Of a DNA stretch of 64,000 nt, positions 1 through 8,103 are shown one piece after another. Origin of the DNA: Streptomyces sp. NBC_00236 (GTDB lineage Bacteria > Actinomycetota > Actinomycetes > Streptomycetales > Streptomycetaceae); contig NZ_CP108100.1 in the NCBI RefSeq assembly GCF_036195045.1, positions 4,278,001-4,342,000 on the forward strand, read 5' to 3'. The notes below the pieces were generated by a model. That model saw nothing but the letters and a program-made list of their open reading frames with translations. It was not told the origin of the DNA and made no database searches. The position numbers and the translations under genes were made by a program. The stretch's first letter is position 1. Every line of letters begins with the position of its first letter.

Positions 1-835
1 TGGTGATCTCCGGGCAGATGACGCCGATGATCCGGCCGTCGACGACCGCCAGGAGCGCGGAGGAGCCGTTGGCGTGCGTGGCGTACACGTCGACCCGGCC
101 GCCTGCGAGGGCGCGCTGGGCCTTGCCGGGCTTGAACAGCCCGCGCATGAACTTCGCGACCGCGAGGGCGCCCTCGAACGCCTTGGCGCGGGCCGGGACC
201 TTGCCGCCGCCGTCGCCGATTGCGACGGCGTCCTCGGTGAGCAGTCGCACGAGTGGCTCGGTGCGGCCGCTGGTGGCGGCCGCGAGGAACTCCTCGACAA
301 TCCGCCGGGCGGTCGCCTCGTCGATCTCGGTGCGGGTCCTGCCGTCCGCGACGTGCTTCTTGGCGCGGTGGAAGATCTGCTGGGCGGCGGCCTCGGTGAG
401 GTCGAGGATCTCCGCGATCTCACGGTGCGCGTAGCCGAAGGCCTCCCGCAGCACGTACACCGCCCGCTCGTTGGGGGACAGCCGTTCCATGAGGGTGAGG
501 ACCGCGTACGAGACGGAGTCGCGCTGTTCCACGGTGTCGGCGGGCCCGAGCATCGGGTCTCCGGCGAGCAGCGGTTCGGGGAGCCACTGGCCCACGTACA
601 TCTCGCGCCGGGCACGGGCCGAGGTGAGCTGGTTGAGGCACAGGTTGGTGAGGACCTTCGTCAGCCAGGCCTCGGGGACCTCGATCCGGTCCACGTCCGT
701 GGCCTGCCAGCGCAGGAACGTGTCCTGCACGGCGTCCTCGGCCTCGCTCGCGGAGCCGAGAAGGCGGTAGGCGATGGCCTCCAGGCGCGGCCGGGAGGCC
801 TCGAACCGCTCCACGTCCTGCACGGTCAGTGGCAT
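1..835 (-). CDS. ECF41-family RNA polymerase sigma factor (SigJ-like), 3' end cut by the window
   Basis: 278 residues are visible from an ATG at 835. Sigma region 2 lies at about 10-80 and region 4 at about 115-165 (NERAVYVLREAFGYAHREIAEIL). A SnoaL-like C-terminal domain starts at about 175 and runs off the window. WLPEP at 84-88 in the linker and DGGGK at 208-212 in the SnoaL-like domain are signature motifs of ECF41. In that family the C-terminal domain modulates activity in place of a separate anti-sigma factor, so none is expected nearby. The neighbour at 897-2297 is an FAD oxidoreductase on the same strand. ECF41 genes often sit beside a redox enzyme they control, but I saw no clear ECF41 promoter here, so that link is inference. 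Confidence 0.9.
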   Translation of the reverse strand, partial: MPLTVQDVERFEASRPRLEAIAYRLLGSASEAEDAVQDTFLRWQATDVDRIEVPEAWLTKVLTNLCLNQLTSARARREMYVGQWLPEPLLAGDPMLGPADTVEQRDSVSYAVLTLMERLSPNERAVYVLREAFGYAHREIAEILDLTEAAAQQIFHRAKKHVADGRTRTEIDEATARRIVEEFLAAATSGRTEPLVRLLTEDAVAIGDGGGKVPARAKAFEGALAVAKFMRGLFKPGKAQRALAGGRVDVYATHANGSSALLAVVDGRIIGVICPEIT

Positions 836-896
836 GGCCCGGATCCTAACGCGCAGGGGGCCCGCCCGGCCGAAGTGGTGCGGTCCGCCGGGTGTT

Positions 897-2297
897 TCAC
901 GCTGCCGCGGCCGGTGCGATGTTCTGGTTGGCGCGGAAGAAGTTGTCCGGGTCGTACGTGTGCTTGGCCGCGGCCAGGCGGTCGTACGTGCCGCGGTACG
1001 TGGACCGGACGCGGTCCGGCTCCTCGGACTCGCCGAGGAAGTTGACGTACGCGCCGCCCATCGAGTGCGGGTGCAGCTCGGTCCAGTAGTCGACGCACCA
1101 CTGGCGGATCAGGCCGGCGTTGGCGGGGTCGGGGTCGATGCCCGCGATGACGCCGGACCACGTGGCGTCCCGGTAGGCCCACGGGGTCGCGTCGGGGGCG
1201 ACGCGGTGGGCGGCTCCGTCCACCGGGTACAGGTGCATCGTCGACAGGCCCGTGGGGAGGTTGCGGCCGTACTTGGCGTGCACCTCGATCGCCGCGTCGG
1301 AGATGGCGTCGAAGAAGTCACCGCGCCAGTACCACTGGAGTCCCTTCGGGATCAGACCGTCGAACATGGTCTGGAGGGCGGGGTAGGGCATGGGGCTGGT
1401 GAAGTGGAAGGCCGGGGGCGCCGGGTCGTTGACCGCCGAGAGCGTCTCGTCCATGCGGCCGGACGCCGGGTCGCCCGTGTGGCACCAGACGACGCCGCAC
1501 ATCTTCTGCCCGTGGATCTCCTCCGGGAACGGAGGCGCGGGCGGGACGGCCAGGAGGGCGAAGAAGCCGTACAGGTCGTCCGGAGCGGCGGGCAGGAAGT
1601 CGCGGTACCAGCGCAGCACCTCGGCCGTCCGGTCGACCGGCCACACGGTCACCCCGACGCCGACCGTGTCCACCGGATGCAGCCGGTACGTGAACGACGT
1701 GACCACGCCGAAGTTGCCACCGCCGCCCCGCAGCGCCCAGAACAGGTCCGGGTGCTCGGTCTCCGTCGCGGTGACGAAGGTGCCGTCGGCCAGGACGACA
1801 TCCGCGGCGGTCAGGCTGTCGATGGTGAGGCCGTAGGCACGGGTCAGATAGCCGTGCCCGCCGCCCAGCGTGAGGCCGCCCACGCCCGTCGTCGACATGA
1901 TCCCGGCCGGTACGCCGAGGCCGAAGGTGTGTGTGGCGTGGTCCAGATCGCCCAGTTGACCGCCCCCGCCCACCTGCGCCGTCCGCGCCTCGGGGTCGAC
2001 GCGTACCCCGCGCATGGGGGACAGGTCGAGGGTCAGTCCGTCCTCGACCAGGCACAGCCCCGGCCCGCTGTGGCCGCCGCCGCGTACGGCCAGGTCGAGG
2101 CCCTGGTCCTGGGCGAAGGCGAGGGTGGCCCGTACGTCCGCGACGTCCACGCACCGGGCGAGGGCCGCGGGGCGGCGGTCGATCATGGCGTTGTAGAGGC
2201 TGCGGCTCTCGTCGTAGTCCTTGTCCCCGGGCGCGAGGACCGTCCCCCGCAAGCTCGTGCGCAGGCTGTCGAGTGCAGTGCCGTCGATGCTGGTCAT
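897..2297 (-). CDS. FAD-binding PCMH/BBE-type oxidoreductase
   Basis: 466 residues, probably an oxygen-dependent flavin oxidoreductase of the berberine-bridge/6-hydroxynicotine oxidase superfamily; the substrate is unknown. The PCMH FAD domain covers about 45-215. RGGGHS at 72-77 supplies the histidine (H76) used in this family for covalent flavin attachment, followed by GGLTLGGGHGYLTRAYGL. A BBE domain closes the protein (AYVNFLGESEEP, then YDPDNFFRANQNI). The ATG at 2297 is preferred over a longer frame opening at 2366 because AGAGGTG lies just upstream and the family N-terminus fits. There is no signal peptide, so it is probably cytosolic. A CRP-like palindrome lies 52-73 bp upstream. Confidence 0.9.
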   Translation of the reverse strand: MTSIDGTALDSLRTSLRGTVLAPGDKDYDESRSLYNAMIDRRPAALARCVDVADVRATLAFAQDQGLDLAVRGGGHSGPGLCLVEDGLTLDLSPMRGVRVDPEARTAQVGGGGQLGDLDHATHTFGLGVPAGIMSTTGVGGLTLGGGHGYLTRAYGLTIDSLTAADVVLADGTFVTATETEHPDLFWALRGGGGNFGVVTSFTYRLHPVDTVGVGVTVWPVDRTAEVLRWYRDFLPAAPDDLYGFFALLAVPPAPPFPEEIHGQKMCGVVWCHTGDPASGRMDETLSAVNDPAPPAFHFTSPMPYPALQTMFDGLIPKGLQWYWRGDFFDAISDAAIEVHAKYGRNLPTGLSTMHLYPVDGAAHRVAPDATPWAYRDATWSGVIAGIDPDPANAGLIRQWCVDYWTELHPHSMGGAYVNFLGESEEPDRVRSTYRGTYDRLAAAKHTYDPDNFFRANQNIAPAAAA

Positions 2298-2348
2298 GGT
2301 CGAACACCTCTGAGGACCTAAGGCTCTGGAATCGAATCCACCACCTTC

Positions 2349-2370
2349 CAGTGTGACGCAGATCACACTG
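2349..2370. promoter_or_regulatory. CRP/FNR-like palindrome between divergent genes
   Basis: CAGTGTGA and TCACACTG form a perfect 8-bp inverted repeat around CGCAGA. The core TGTGA-N6-TCACA is the textbook CRP-family half-site arrangement. It lies between the FAD oxidoreductase start (2297, minus) and the DUF2797 start (2441, plus) and could act on either gene. Binding by the Streptomyces Crp homologue is inference. Confidence 0.5.
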
Positions 2371-2440
2371 GTGGGCCATGTGTGGGAGCATTGCGGGTTC
2401 GTCCGTCCGCATCCGCGTCCAGGAGTCCGGGAGTTCGCCC

Positions 2441-3325
2441 ATGGGATGGCAGTGCACCGGCCTCCGCTGGCCCGACGCGCAGGGCGGGCCCGTCCTCGGG
2501 TGGTGCAGGGGCCGGCAGACGCGGGGCAGCGTGCTGGCGTACGGGACGGAGCTGGGGTTCCGGGCCGCGGGGGTGCGGACCTGTGTCGGTGCGCGGGGCA
2601 ACGCCTGCCCGACGGCGGCCCCGGTTCCGGAACGCAGTACCGGCGCGCGGTGCGCGGAGTGCGGGCGGCTGGACCGGGCGCATTCGGTGGCGGCCGACAC
2701 GATCCCCGATGATCCGCGGACGTACCGCGTGTACCTGGCCTGGTTCGGGGCCGGGATGGTCAAGGTCGGGATCACCGCCGAGGAGCGGGGCGCGGCCCGG
2801 CTGCGGGAGCAGGGGGCGGTGGTCTTCAGCTGGCTGGGACGGGGTCCGCTGATGGCGGCTCGGCGGGCCGAGGAAGTGCTGCGGGCCGCGCTCGGGGTGC
2901 CGGACCGGATCCCGTACGCGCGCAAGCGGGCGGTGCGGGCGGACCTTCCGGACCCTGCCGCACGGGCCGCCGAGGTGGCGGAGCTGTACGGGCGGGCGGC
3001 GGCGCTCGACGGGCGCGGCTGGCCCGAGGCGCTGGAGCGGCTGCCGTTCGAGGCGGTCGATCACGCGGGGATCTTCGCGCTCGACGAGGGGCAGGGCGGG
3101 GTGGTGCGGTCGGTGACCGGACTGGTGGACGGGGGCGTGGTCGCCGGGCGGCTGATCGCGGCGGCCGGGCCGGATCTGCGGCTGGACGCGGGAGGGGACG
3201 GGGTCGTCGTCGTGGACACCCGGCTGATGACCGGCTGGGCGCTGGCGGCGGCCGGTGAAGGGGCCGGGGTTAGTGTGCCGACCGTGGTGGTCGGGGGCGG
3301 CGCGTTGCAGACCGGGCTGTTCTGA
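2441..3325 (+). CDS. DUF2797 family protein
   Basis: 294 residues resembling DUF2797, an actinobacterial family of unknown function. The N-terminal third has paired cysteines (MGWQC, CVGARGNAC, CAEC) that look like a zinc ribbon. The middle carries TYRVYLAWFGAGMVKVGITAEER, a GIY-YIG-like pattern (YxVY...VKVGIT), which suggests a degenerate nuclease-like fold. The C-terminus is hydrophobic and ends GGGALQTGLF. The frame is open from 2378, but the ATG at 2441 has GGAG-type sequence upstream and removes an unlikely N-terminus. It is divergent from the FAD oxidoreductase. Confidence 0.75.
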   Translation: MGWQCTGLRWPDAQGGPVLGWCRGRQTRGSVLAYGTELGFRAAGVRTCVGARGNACPTAAPVPERSTGARCAECGRLDRAHSVAADTIPDDPRTYRVYLAWFGAGMVKVGITAEERGAARLREQGAVVFSWLGRGPLMAARRAEEVLRAALGVPDRIPYARKRAVRADLPDPAARAAEVAELYGRAAALDGRGWPEALERLPFEAVDHAGIFALDEGQGGVVRSVTGLVDGGVVAGRLIAAAGPDLRLDAGGDGVVVVDTRLMTGWALAAAGEGAGVSVPTVVVGGGALQTGLF

Positions 3326-3360
3326 GACCGACGGGAGCGATCGAACGAGGGGAGCGCTGT

Positions 3361-4272
3361 ATGTGTGTCGAGCGCGAGGAACACGTCGGGCGCGATGAAC
3401 GTGACGGGCGCGAGGACGTGGTGCGGTTCCGGGAGCGGCTCGGGCTGCCCGGTCTCATGGACGTCCATACGCACTTCATGCCGGAACGGGTGCTGCGCAA
3501 GGTCTGGGCGTACTTCGACGCGGTCGGGCCGCTGACCGGGATGGACTGGCCGATCGCCTATCGCCACGACGAGGACGAGCGGCTCGCGCTGCTGCGTTCG
3601 TTCGGCGTGCTCCGGTTCACCTCGATGATCTACCCGCACAAGGCGGGCATGGCAGCCTGGCTGAACGGCTGGGCGGCCGACTTCGCCGCCCGGGTGCCCG
3701 ACTGTCTGCACACCGCGACCTTCTTCCCCGAGGAGGGCGTCGAGAAGTACGTGGCGGAGGCCGTCGAGGCGAGGGCGCGGGTCTTCAAGTCGCACATCCA
3801 GGTCGGCTCGTACGACCCGAACGATCCGCTGCTGGAGCCGGTCTGGGGGCTGCTCGCCGAGGCCGGGATCCCCGTCGTCATGCACTGCGGGTCCGGGCCG
3901 GCGCCCGGCACGCACACCGGGCCGGAACCGATCGGTCGGCTGCTCGCCCGGCACCCCCGGCTGCCGCTGGTCGTGGCGCACATGGGCATGCCGGAGTACA
4001 CGGAGTTCCTGACGCTCGCGGAGACGTACCCGGAGGTGCGGCTCGACACGACGATGGCGTTCACCGACTTCGTGGAGGACTTCACCCCGTTCCCGGTGGC
4101 GGAGCGCGGGCGCCTCGCGGCGCTCGGGGACCGGATCCTGCTGGGGACGGACTTCCCGAACATTCCGTACCCGTACGCCCACCAGCTGCACGCCCTGGAG
4201 CGGCTCGGGCTCGGGGACGACTGGCTGCGTGCGGTCTGTCACGACAACGCGAAGGTGCTGTTCGACTGCTGA
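3361..4272 (+). CDS. Amidohydrolase-family (TIM-barrel) metal-dependent hydrolase
   Basis: 303 residues of the amidohydrolase-2 type (ACMSD/2-pyrone dicarboxylate lactonase-like). Metal ligands are visible: HxH in MDVHTHFMP (H36, H38), a central His in PVVMHCGSGP, and the late Asp in LLGTDFPNIPYPYAHQL. KSHIQVG in the middle is also typical. The substrate cannot be told from sequence; hydrolysis or decarboxylation of a small carboxylate is the family expectation. The first 30 residues are highly charged and may not be translated: a GTG at 3418 (VVRFRERLGLPGL) is a good alternative start. It lies 36 bp after the DUF2797 gene on the same strand. Confidence 0.85.
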   Translation: MCVEREEHVGRDERDGREDVVRFRERLGLPGLMDVHTHFMPERVLRKVWAYFDAVGPLTGMDWPIAYRHDEDERLALLRSFGVLRFTSMIYPHKAGMAAWLNGWAADFAARVPDCLHTATFFPEEGVEKYVAEAVEARARVFKSHIQVGSYDPNDPLLEPVWGLLAEAGIPVVMHCGSGPAPGTHTGPEPIGRLLARHPRLPLVVAHMGMPEYTEFLTLAETYPEVRLDTTMAFTDFVEDFTPFPVAERGRLAALGDRILLGTDFPNIPYPYAHQLHALERLGLGDDWLRAVCHDNAKVLFDC

Positions 4273-4362
4273 GGAGCGCTCGCCCGGGCGCCCGCACGCT
4301 TTCTCAGGGAATTCACAGAATCGGGAAAGAACTCTCTCAGGGGCGCCTCACAAGGTGGGGAC

Positions 4363-5103
4363 ATGACGACGACGACCTCGCCCCAGGGGCGTACCGAACT
4401 GCTCAGGCCGGACCGGACCCCCGTCCGGGTGCTGGTCGTGGACGACGAGGCTCCGCTGGCCGAGCTGCTCTCCATGGCGCTTCGCTACGAGGGCTGGGAG
4501 GTCCGCAGCGCGGGCGACGGTGCCGGCGCCCTGCGTACGGCCCGGGAGTTCCGGCCCGACGCGGTGATCCTCGACGTGATGCTCCCCGACACGGACGGGC
4601 TCGCCGTCCTCGGCCGGCTGCGCCGGGAGCTGTCCGAGGTGCCCGTGCTGTTCCTGACCGCGCGGGACTCCGTGGAGGACCGGATCGCCGGGCTCACGGC
4701 CGGCGGGGACGACTACGTCACCAAGCCGTTCAGCCTGGAGGAGGTCGTCGCCCGGCTGCGCGGCCTGATCCGGCGGTCCGGCACGGCGGCGGTACGCAGC
4801 GAGTCGACGCTCGTCGTCGGTGACCTGACACTGGACGAGGACAGCCACGAGGTCAGCCGGGGCGGCACGAACATCCACCTCACCGCGACCGAGTTCGAGC
4901 TGCTGCGCTTCCTGATGCGCAATCCGCGTCGGGTGCTGAGCAAGGCGCAGATCCTGGACCGGGTCTGGAACTACGACTTCGGCGGGCAGGCCAACGTCGT
5001 CGAGCTCTACATCTCGTACCTGCGCAAGAAGATCGACGCCGGACGGATGCCGATGATCCATACCCGGCGTGGTGCCGGGTATCTCATCAAGCCCGGTGAG
5101 TAG
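4363..5103 (+). CDS. OmpR/PhoB-type response regulator
   Basis: 246 residues. The receiver domain spans about 21-135, with the acidic pair DD at 27-28, phosphoacceptor D71 (AVILDVMLPDTDG) and VTKPF for the conserved Lys. A winged-helix DNA-binding domain follows at about 150-243 (LTATEFELLRFLMRNPRRVLSK, VYISYLRKK-type wing ending in TRRGAGYLI). The stop overlaps the GTG of the downstream kinase by 8 bp, so the two are translationally coupled. It resembles the CseB/TcrA subgroup. The sugar-transferase genes that follow may be its targets, but that is inference. Confidence 0.95.
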   Translation: MTTTTSPQGRTELLRPDRTPVRVLVVDDEAPLAELLSMALRYEGWEVRSAGDGAGALRTAREFRPDAVILDVMLPDTDGLAVLGRLRRELSEVPVLFLTARDSVEDRIAGLTAGGDDYVTKPFSLEEVVARLRGLIRRSGTAAVRSESTLVVGDLTLDEDSHEVSRGGTNIHLTATEFELLRFLMRNPRRVLSKAQILDRVWNYDFGGQANVVELYISYLRKKIDAGRMPMIHTRRGAGYLIKPGE

Positions 5104-6682
5104 CCGCCTGAAGCGGCTGGGCAAGGGGCCGTGGACGCTGCGGACCCGGCTCGCCGTGTCCTCGGTGATGCTGATCGCGGTCGTCGCGGCCGTGATCGGC
5201 ACGGTCACCGCCATCGCGTTCCACACCTACATGTACGGCAAGCTGGACGGCCAGTTGCGCGACATCAGCATCCGGGCCGCCCGCATGCCGGGCACGCCCG
5301 AGCCCGGAGGGCCCGAGGACAAGGGGCCGCTCGGCTTCATCGGCATGGGCGGCGGCCAGCCCCTCAAGACGTTCGGCGCGCTCACCGCGGACGGAGAGGT
5401 CACCGACTCGGCGGTCGCCACAGGCGGCGGCTTCGACGCCTCGGAGAACACCGAACCGCTGACCGGCGCGCAGACGGCCGCGCTGGAGGCGGCCCGCATC
5501 CCCGCGAACGGCAAGGCGCACGACGTCGAACTGCCCGGACTGGGCGGCTACCGGGTGCAGGCCGCGGCCCCCGCGAGGGACGGCACGACCGTCCTGGTCG
5601 GCATCCCGACCTCGGAGGTGAGCGGCGCCCTCAACACCCTGATCCTCGTCGAGGTCTGTGTCACCGGGGCCGGACTGATCGCCGCCGGGATCGCCGGTGC
5701 CGCCATGGTCGGGGTCGCCCTGCGGCCGCTGCGCCGGGTGGCCGCCACCGCGACGCGCGTCGCCGAACTCCCGCTGCACAGCGGCGAGGTCACCCTCTTC
5801 GAAAGGGTCCCGGACGCCGAGGCGGACCCACGCACCGAGGTCGGTCAGGTCGGTGCGGCCCTCAACCGGATGCTGGAACACGTCGGTTCGGCCCTGGACG
5901 CGCGGCAGAAGAGCGAGATGCGGGTACGCCAGTTCGTCGCCGACGCCAGCCACGAGCTCCGCACGCCCCTCGCCTCGATCCGCGGGTACGCCGAACTCAC
6001 CCGGCGCGGCCGGGAGAACACCGGCCCCGACACCCGTCACGCACTCGGACGGATCGAGTCCGAGGCGCAGCGCATGACGGGCATGGTGGAGGATCTGCTG
6101 CTGCTCGCCCGGCTGGACGCGGGCCGCCCGCTCAGTGACGAGAGCACCGATCTCTCTCCGCTCGTCATAGACGCGGTCAGCGACGCGCGGGTCGCGGGCA
6201 GACCCGCCTCGCCGGAGGGGCCGGGGCCCACGCACCACTGGCGGCTGGACCTTCCCGAGGTTCCGGCGACCGTACGGGCCGACCCGACCCGGATCCAGCA
6301 GGTCCTGGTCAACCTGCTGGCCAACGCCCGTACGCACACCCCGCCCGGGACCACGGTCACGACCCGGGTGCTCGCGGCGGCCGGGAACCCGTGGGTGACC
6401 GTGGAGGTCCGGGACAACGGGCCCGGCATCCCTCCGGAGCTGCTGCCGCACGTCTTCGAGCGGTTCGCGCGCGGGGACGCCTCGCGGTCCCGGCACGCCG
6501 GTTCGACGGGGCTCGGGCTCGCCATCGTGCAGGCCGTCGTCGTCGCGCACGGCGGCGTCGTCGAGGTGCGGTCGGTGCCGGGGGACACGGTGTTCGCCGT
6601 CCATCTGCCGGCGGACGCCGCCTCCCCCTGGCCGGCCGAACCCCACTCACAGCAGGACCACAGGCGCACCACACGGGTGTGA
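5096..6682 (+). CDS. Membrane sensor histidine kinase
   Basis: 528 residues from the GTG at 5096, which overlaps the response-regulator stop; a frame open from 5069 would add residues encoded inside the upstream gene. Membrane segments lie at about 17-45 and 178-208, enclosing an extracytoplasmic domain of about 130 residues. HAMP, HisKA with H286 (VADASHELRTPLASIRGY) and HATPase_c follow: N-box LVNLLANARTHTPPG, G1 DNGPGIP, G2 GSTGLGLAIV. All catalytic boxes look intact. The signal is unknown. It is the partner of the regulator at 4363-5103. Confidence 0.95.
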   Translation: MSSRLKRLGKGPWTLRTRLAVSSVMLIAVVAAVIGTVTAIAFHTYMYGKLDGQLRDISIRAARMPGTPEPGGPEDKGPLGFIGMGGGQPLKTFGALTADGEVTDSAVATGGGFDASENTEPLTGAQTAALEAARIPANGKAHDVELPGLGGYRVQAAAPARDGTTVLVGIPTSEVSGALNTLILVEVCVTGAGLIAAGIAGAAMVGVALRPLRRVAATATRVAELPLHSGEVTLFERVPDAEADPRTEVGQVGAALNRMLEHVGSALDARQKSEMRVRQFVADASHELRTPLASIRGYAELTRRGRENTGPDTRHALGRIESEAQRMTGMVEDLLLLARLDAGRPLSDESTDLSPLVIDAVSDARVAGRPASPEGPGPTHHWRLDLPEVPATVRADPTRIQQVLVNLLANARTHTPPGTTVTTRVLAAAGNPWVTVEVRDNGPGIPPELLPHVFERFARGDASRSRHAGSTGLGLAIVQAVVVAHGGVVEVRSVPGDTVFAVHLPADAASPWPAEPHSQQDHRRTTRV

Positions 6683-6708
6683 CAGCGCGGTTGGCGAGTG
6701 TCGACGTC

Positions 6709-8103
6709 ATGCGAACCGACACTCCTTGGAGCACCTTGCCGGCCCGGGACCACCTCCTGGCCGGCGCGGGCGATACGGCCGGTGCCCCCGTACTCGATGT
6801 GGTGGTCCCCGTCTACAACGAGGAGAAGGACCTGGAGCCGTGCGTGCTGCGGCTGCACGACCATCTGGCACGTACCTTCCCCTATGCCTTCCGGATCACC
6901 GTCGCGGACAACGCGAGCACCGACCGGACGCCCGAGGTGGCGCAGCGGCTGGCCCGCACACTGCCGGGGGTGCGCGCGTACCGGCTGGAGCAGAAGGGCC
7001 GGGGGCGGGCGCTGCGTACCGTCTGGTCGCACTCGGACGCCCCGGTCCTCGCCTACATGGACGTGGACCTGTCCACCGACCTCAACGCGCTGCTCCCGCT
7101 GGTCGCGCCGTTGATCTCCGGTCATTCGGACCTGGCCATCGGCTCGCGTCTCGCGCGCAGTTCGCGGGTGGTGCGGGGGACGAAGCGGGAGTTCATCTCG
7201 CGGGCCTACAACATCATCCTGAGGTCCTCGCTGGCCGCCCGGTTCAGCGACGCCCAGTGCGGGTTCAAGGCGATCCGGCGCGAGGTCGCGCAGCGGCTGC
7301 TGCCGATGGTCGAGGACACCGGCTGGTTCTTCGACACCGAGCTGCTGGTGCTGGCCGAGCGGGCGGGGCTGCGCATCCACGAGGTGCCGGTCGACTGGGT
7401 CGACGACCCGGACTCGACGGTCCACATCGTGCGGACCGCCACCGAGGACCTGAAAGGCGTGTGGCGGGTGGGGCGTGCGCTGGCCGTCGGCGCGCTGCCG
7501 CTTGACCGGCTGGCGCGGCCCTTCGGTGACGACCCGCGCGACCGCGGGATCGGCGGGGTGCCGCGCGGACTGGCCCGGCAGCTGGTCGGGTTCTGCGCGG
7601 TGGGCGCCCTCTCGACGCTCGTCTACCTGCTCCTGTACTCGCTCTTCCGGCAGGGCGTCGGACCGCAGATCGCCAACGGCGGCGCGCTGCTCGTGTCCGC
7701 CGTCGCCAACACCGCGGCGAACCGGAGGCTCACCTTCGGCGTACGCGGCCGGGGCGGAGCCGTCCGCCACCAGGCGCAGGGCCTGGTGGTCTTCGCCATC
7801 GGCCTGGTGCTGACCAGCGGTTCGCTCGCCGCGCTGGGCGCCGCCTCCGGCTCGCCCTCGCACGGCACGGAACTCGCCGTGCTGATCGCGGCCAACCTCG
7901 CGGCGACGGTGCTGCGGTTCCTGCTCTTCCGCGCCTGGGTCTTCCCGGACCGCGACCGGAGCGGTGACGCGTCCCGCCCGGTGGCCGCCCCGGCGTCCCG
8001 TCCGGTCGCGGTTCCGGCCGACTGCCCGGTGGCCGCGCAGGCATCCCGCCCTGCCGTGGTCCCGGCCGACGACACCCACCACGAACTGAGGAACGTCCGA
8101 TGA
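6709..8103 (+). CDS. Bifunctional glycosyltransferase family 2 / GtrA-like membrane protein
   Basis: 464 residues. The N-terminal GT-A domain (about 25-245) has LDVVVPVYNEEKD, DNASTDRT and a DxD-type AYMDVDLSTDL. It resembles dolichol-phosphate mannose synthases that load sugars onto polyprenyl phosphate. The C-terminal GtrA region (about 284-410) has four hydrophobic segments and could flip or escort the lipid-linked sugar. The tail repeats short Pro/Ala/Val units (SRPVAAPASRPVAVPA). The ATG at 6709 is chosen because the GT fold begins right after it; the frame is open further upstream over the kinase gene. The last codon overlaps the next gene as ATGA, so the two are probably co-translated. 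Confidence 0.9.
   Translation: MRTDTPWSTLPARDHLLAGAGDTAGAPVLDVVVPVYNEEKDLEPCVLRLHDHLARTFPYAFRITVADNASTDRTPEVAQRLARTLPGVRAYRLEQKGRGRALRTVWSHSDAPVLAYMDVDLSTDLNALLPLVAPLISGHSDLAIGSRLARSSRVVRGTKREFISRAYNIILRSSLAARFSDAQCGFKAIRREVAQRLLPMVEDTGWFFDTELLVLAERAGLRIHEVPVDWVDDPDSTVHIVRTATEDLKGVWRVGRALAVGALPLDRLARPFGDDPRDRGIGGVPRGLARQLVGFCAVGALSTLVYLLLYSLFRQGVGPQIANGGALLVSAVANTAANRRLTFGVRGRGGAVRHQAQGLVVFAIGLVLTSGSLAALGAASGSPSHGTELAVLIAANLAATVLRFLLFRAWVFPDRDRSGDASRPVAAPASRPVAVPADCPVAAQASRPAVVPADDTHHELRNVR

Noticed and set aside
74..1045. Long plus-strand ORF over the sigma factor and FAD oxidoreductase genes
   Set aside because: A GC-rich shadow frame: the opposite strand encodes proteins with clear motifs and this frame has none.
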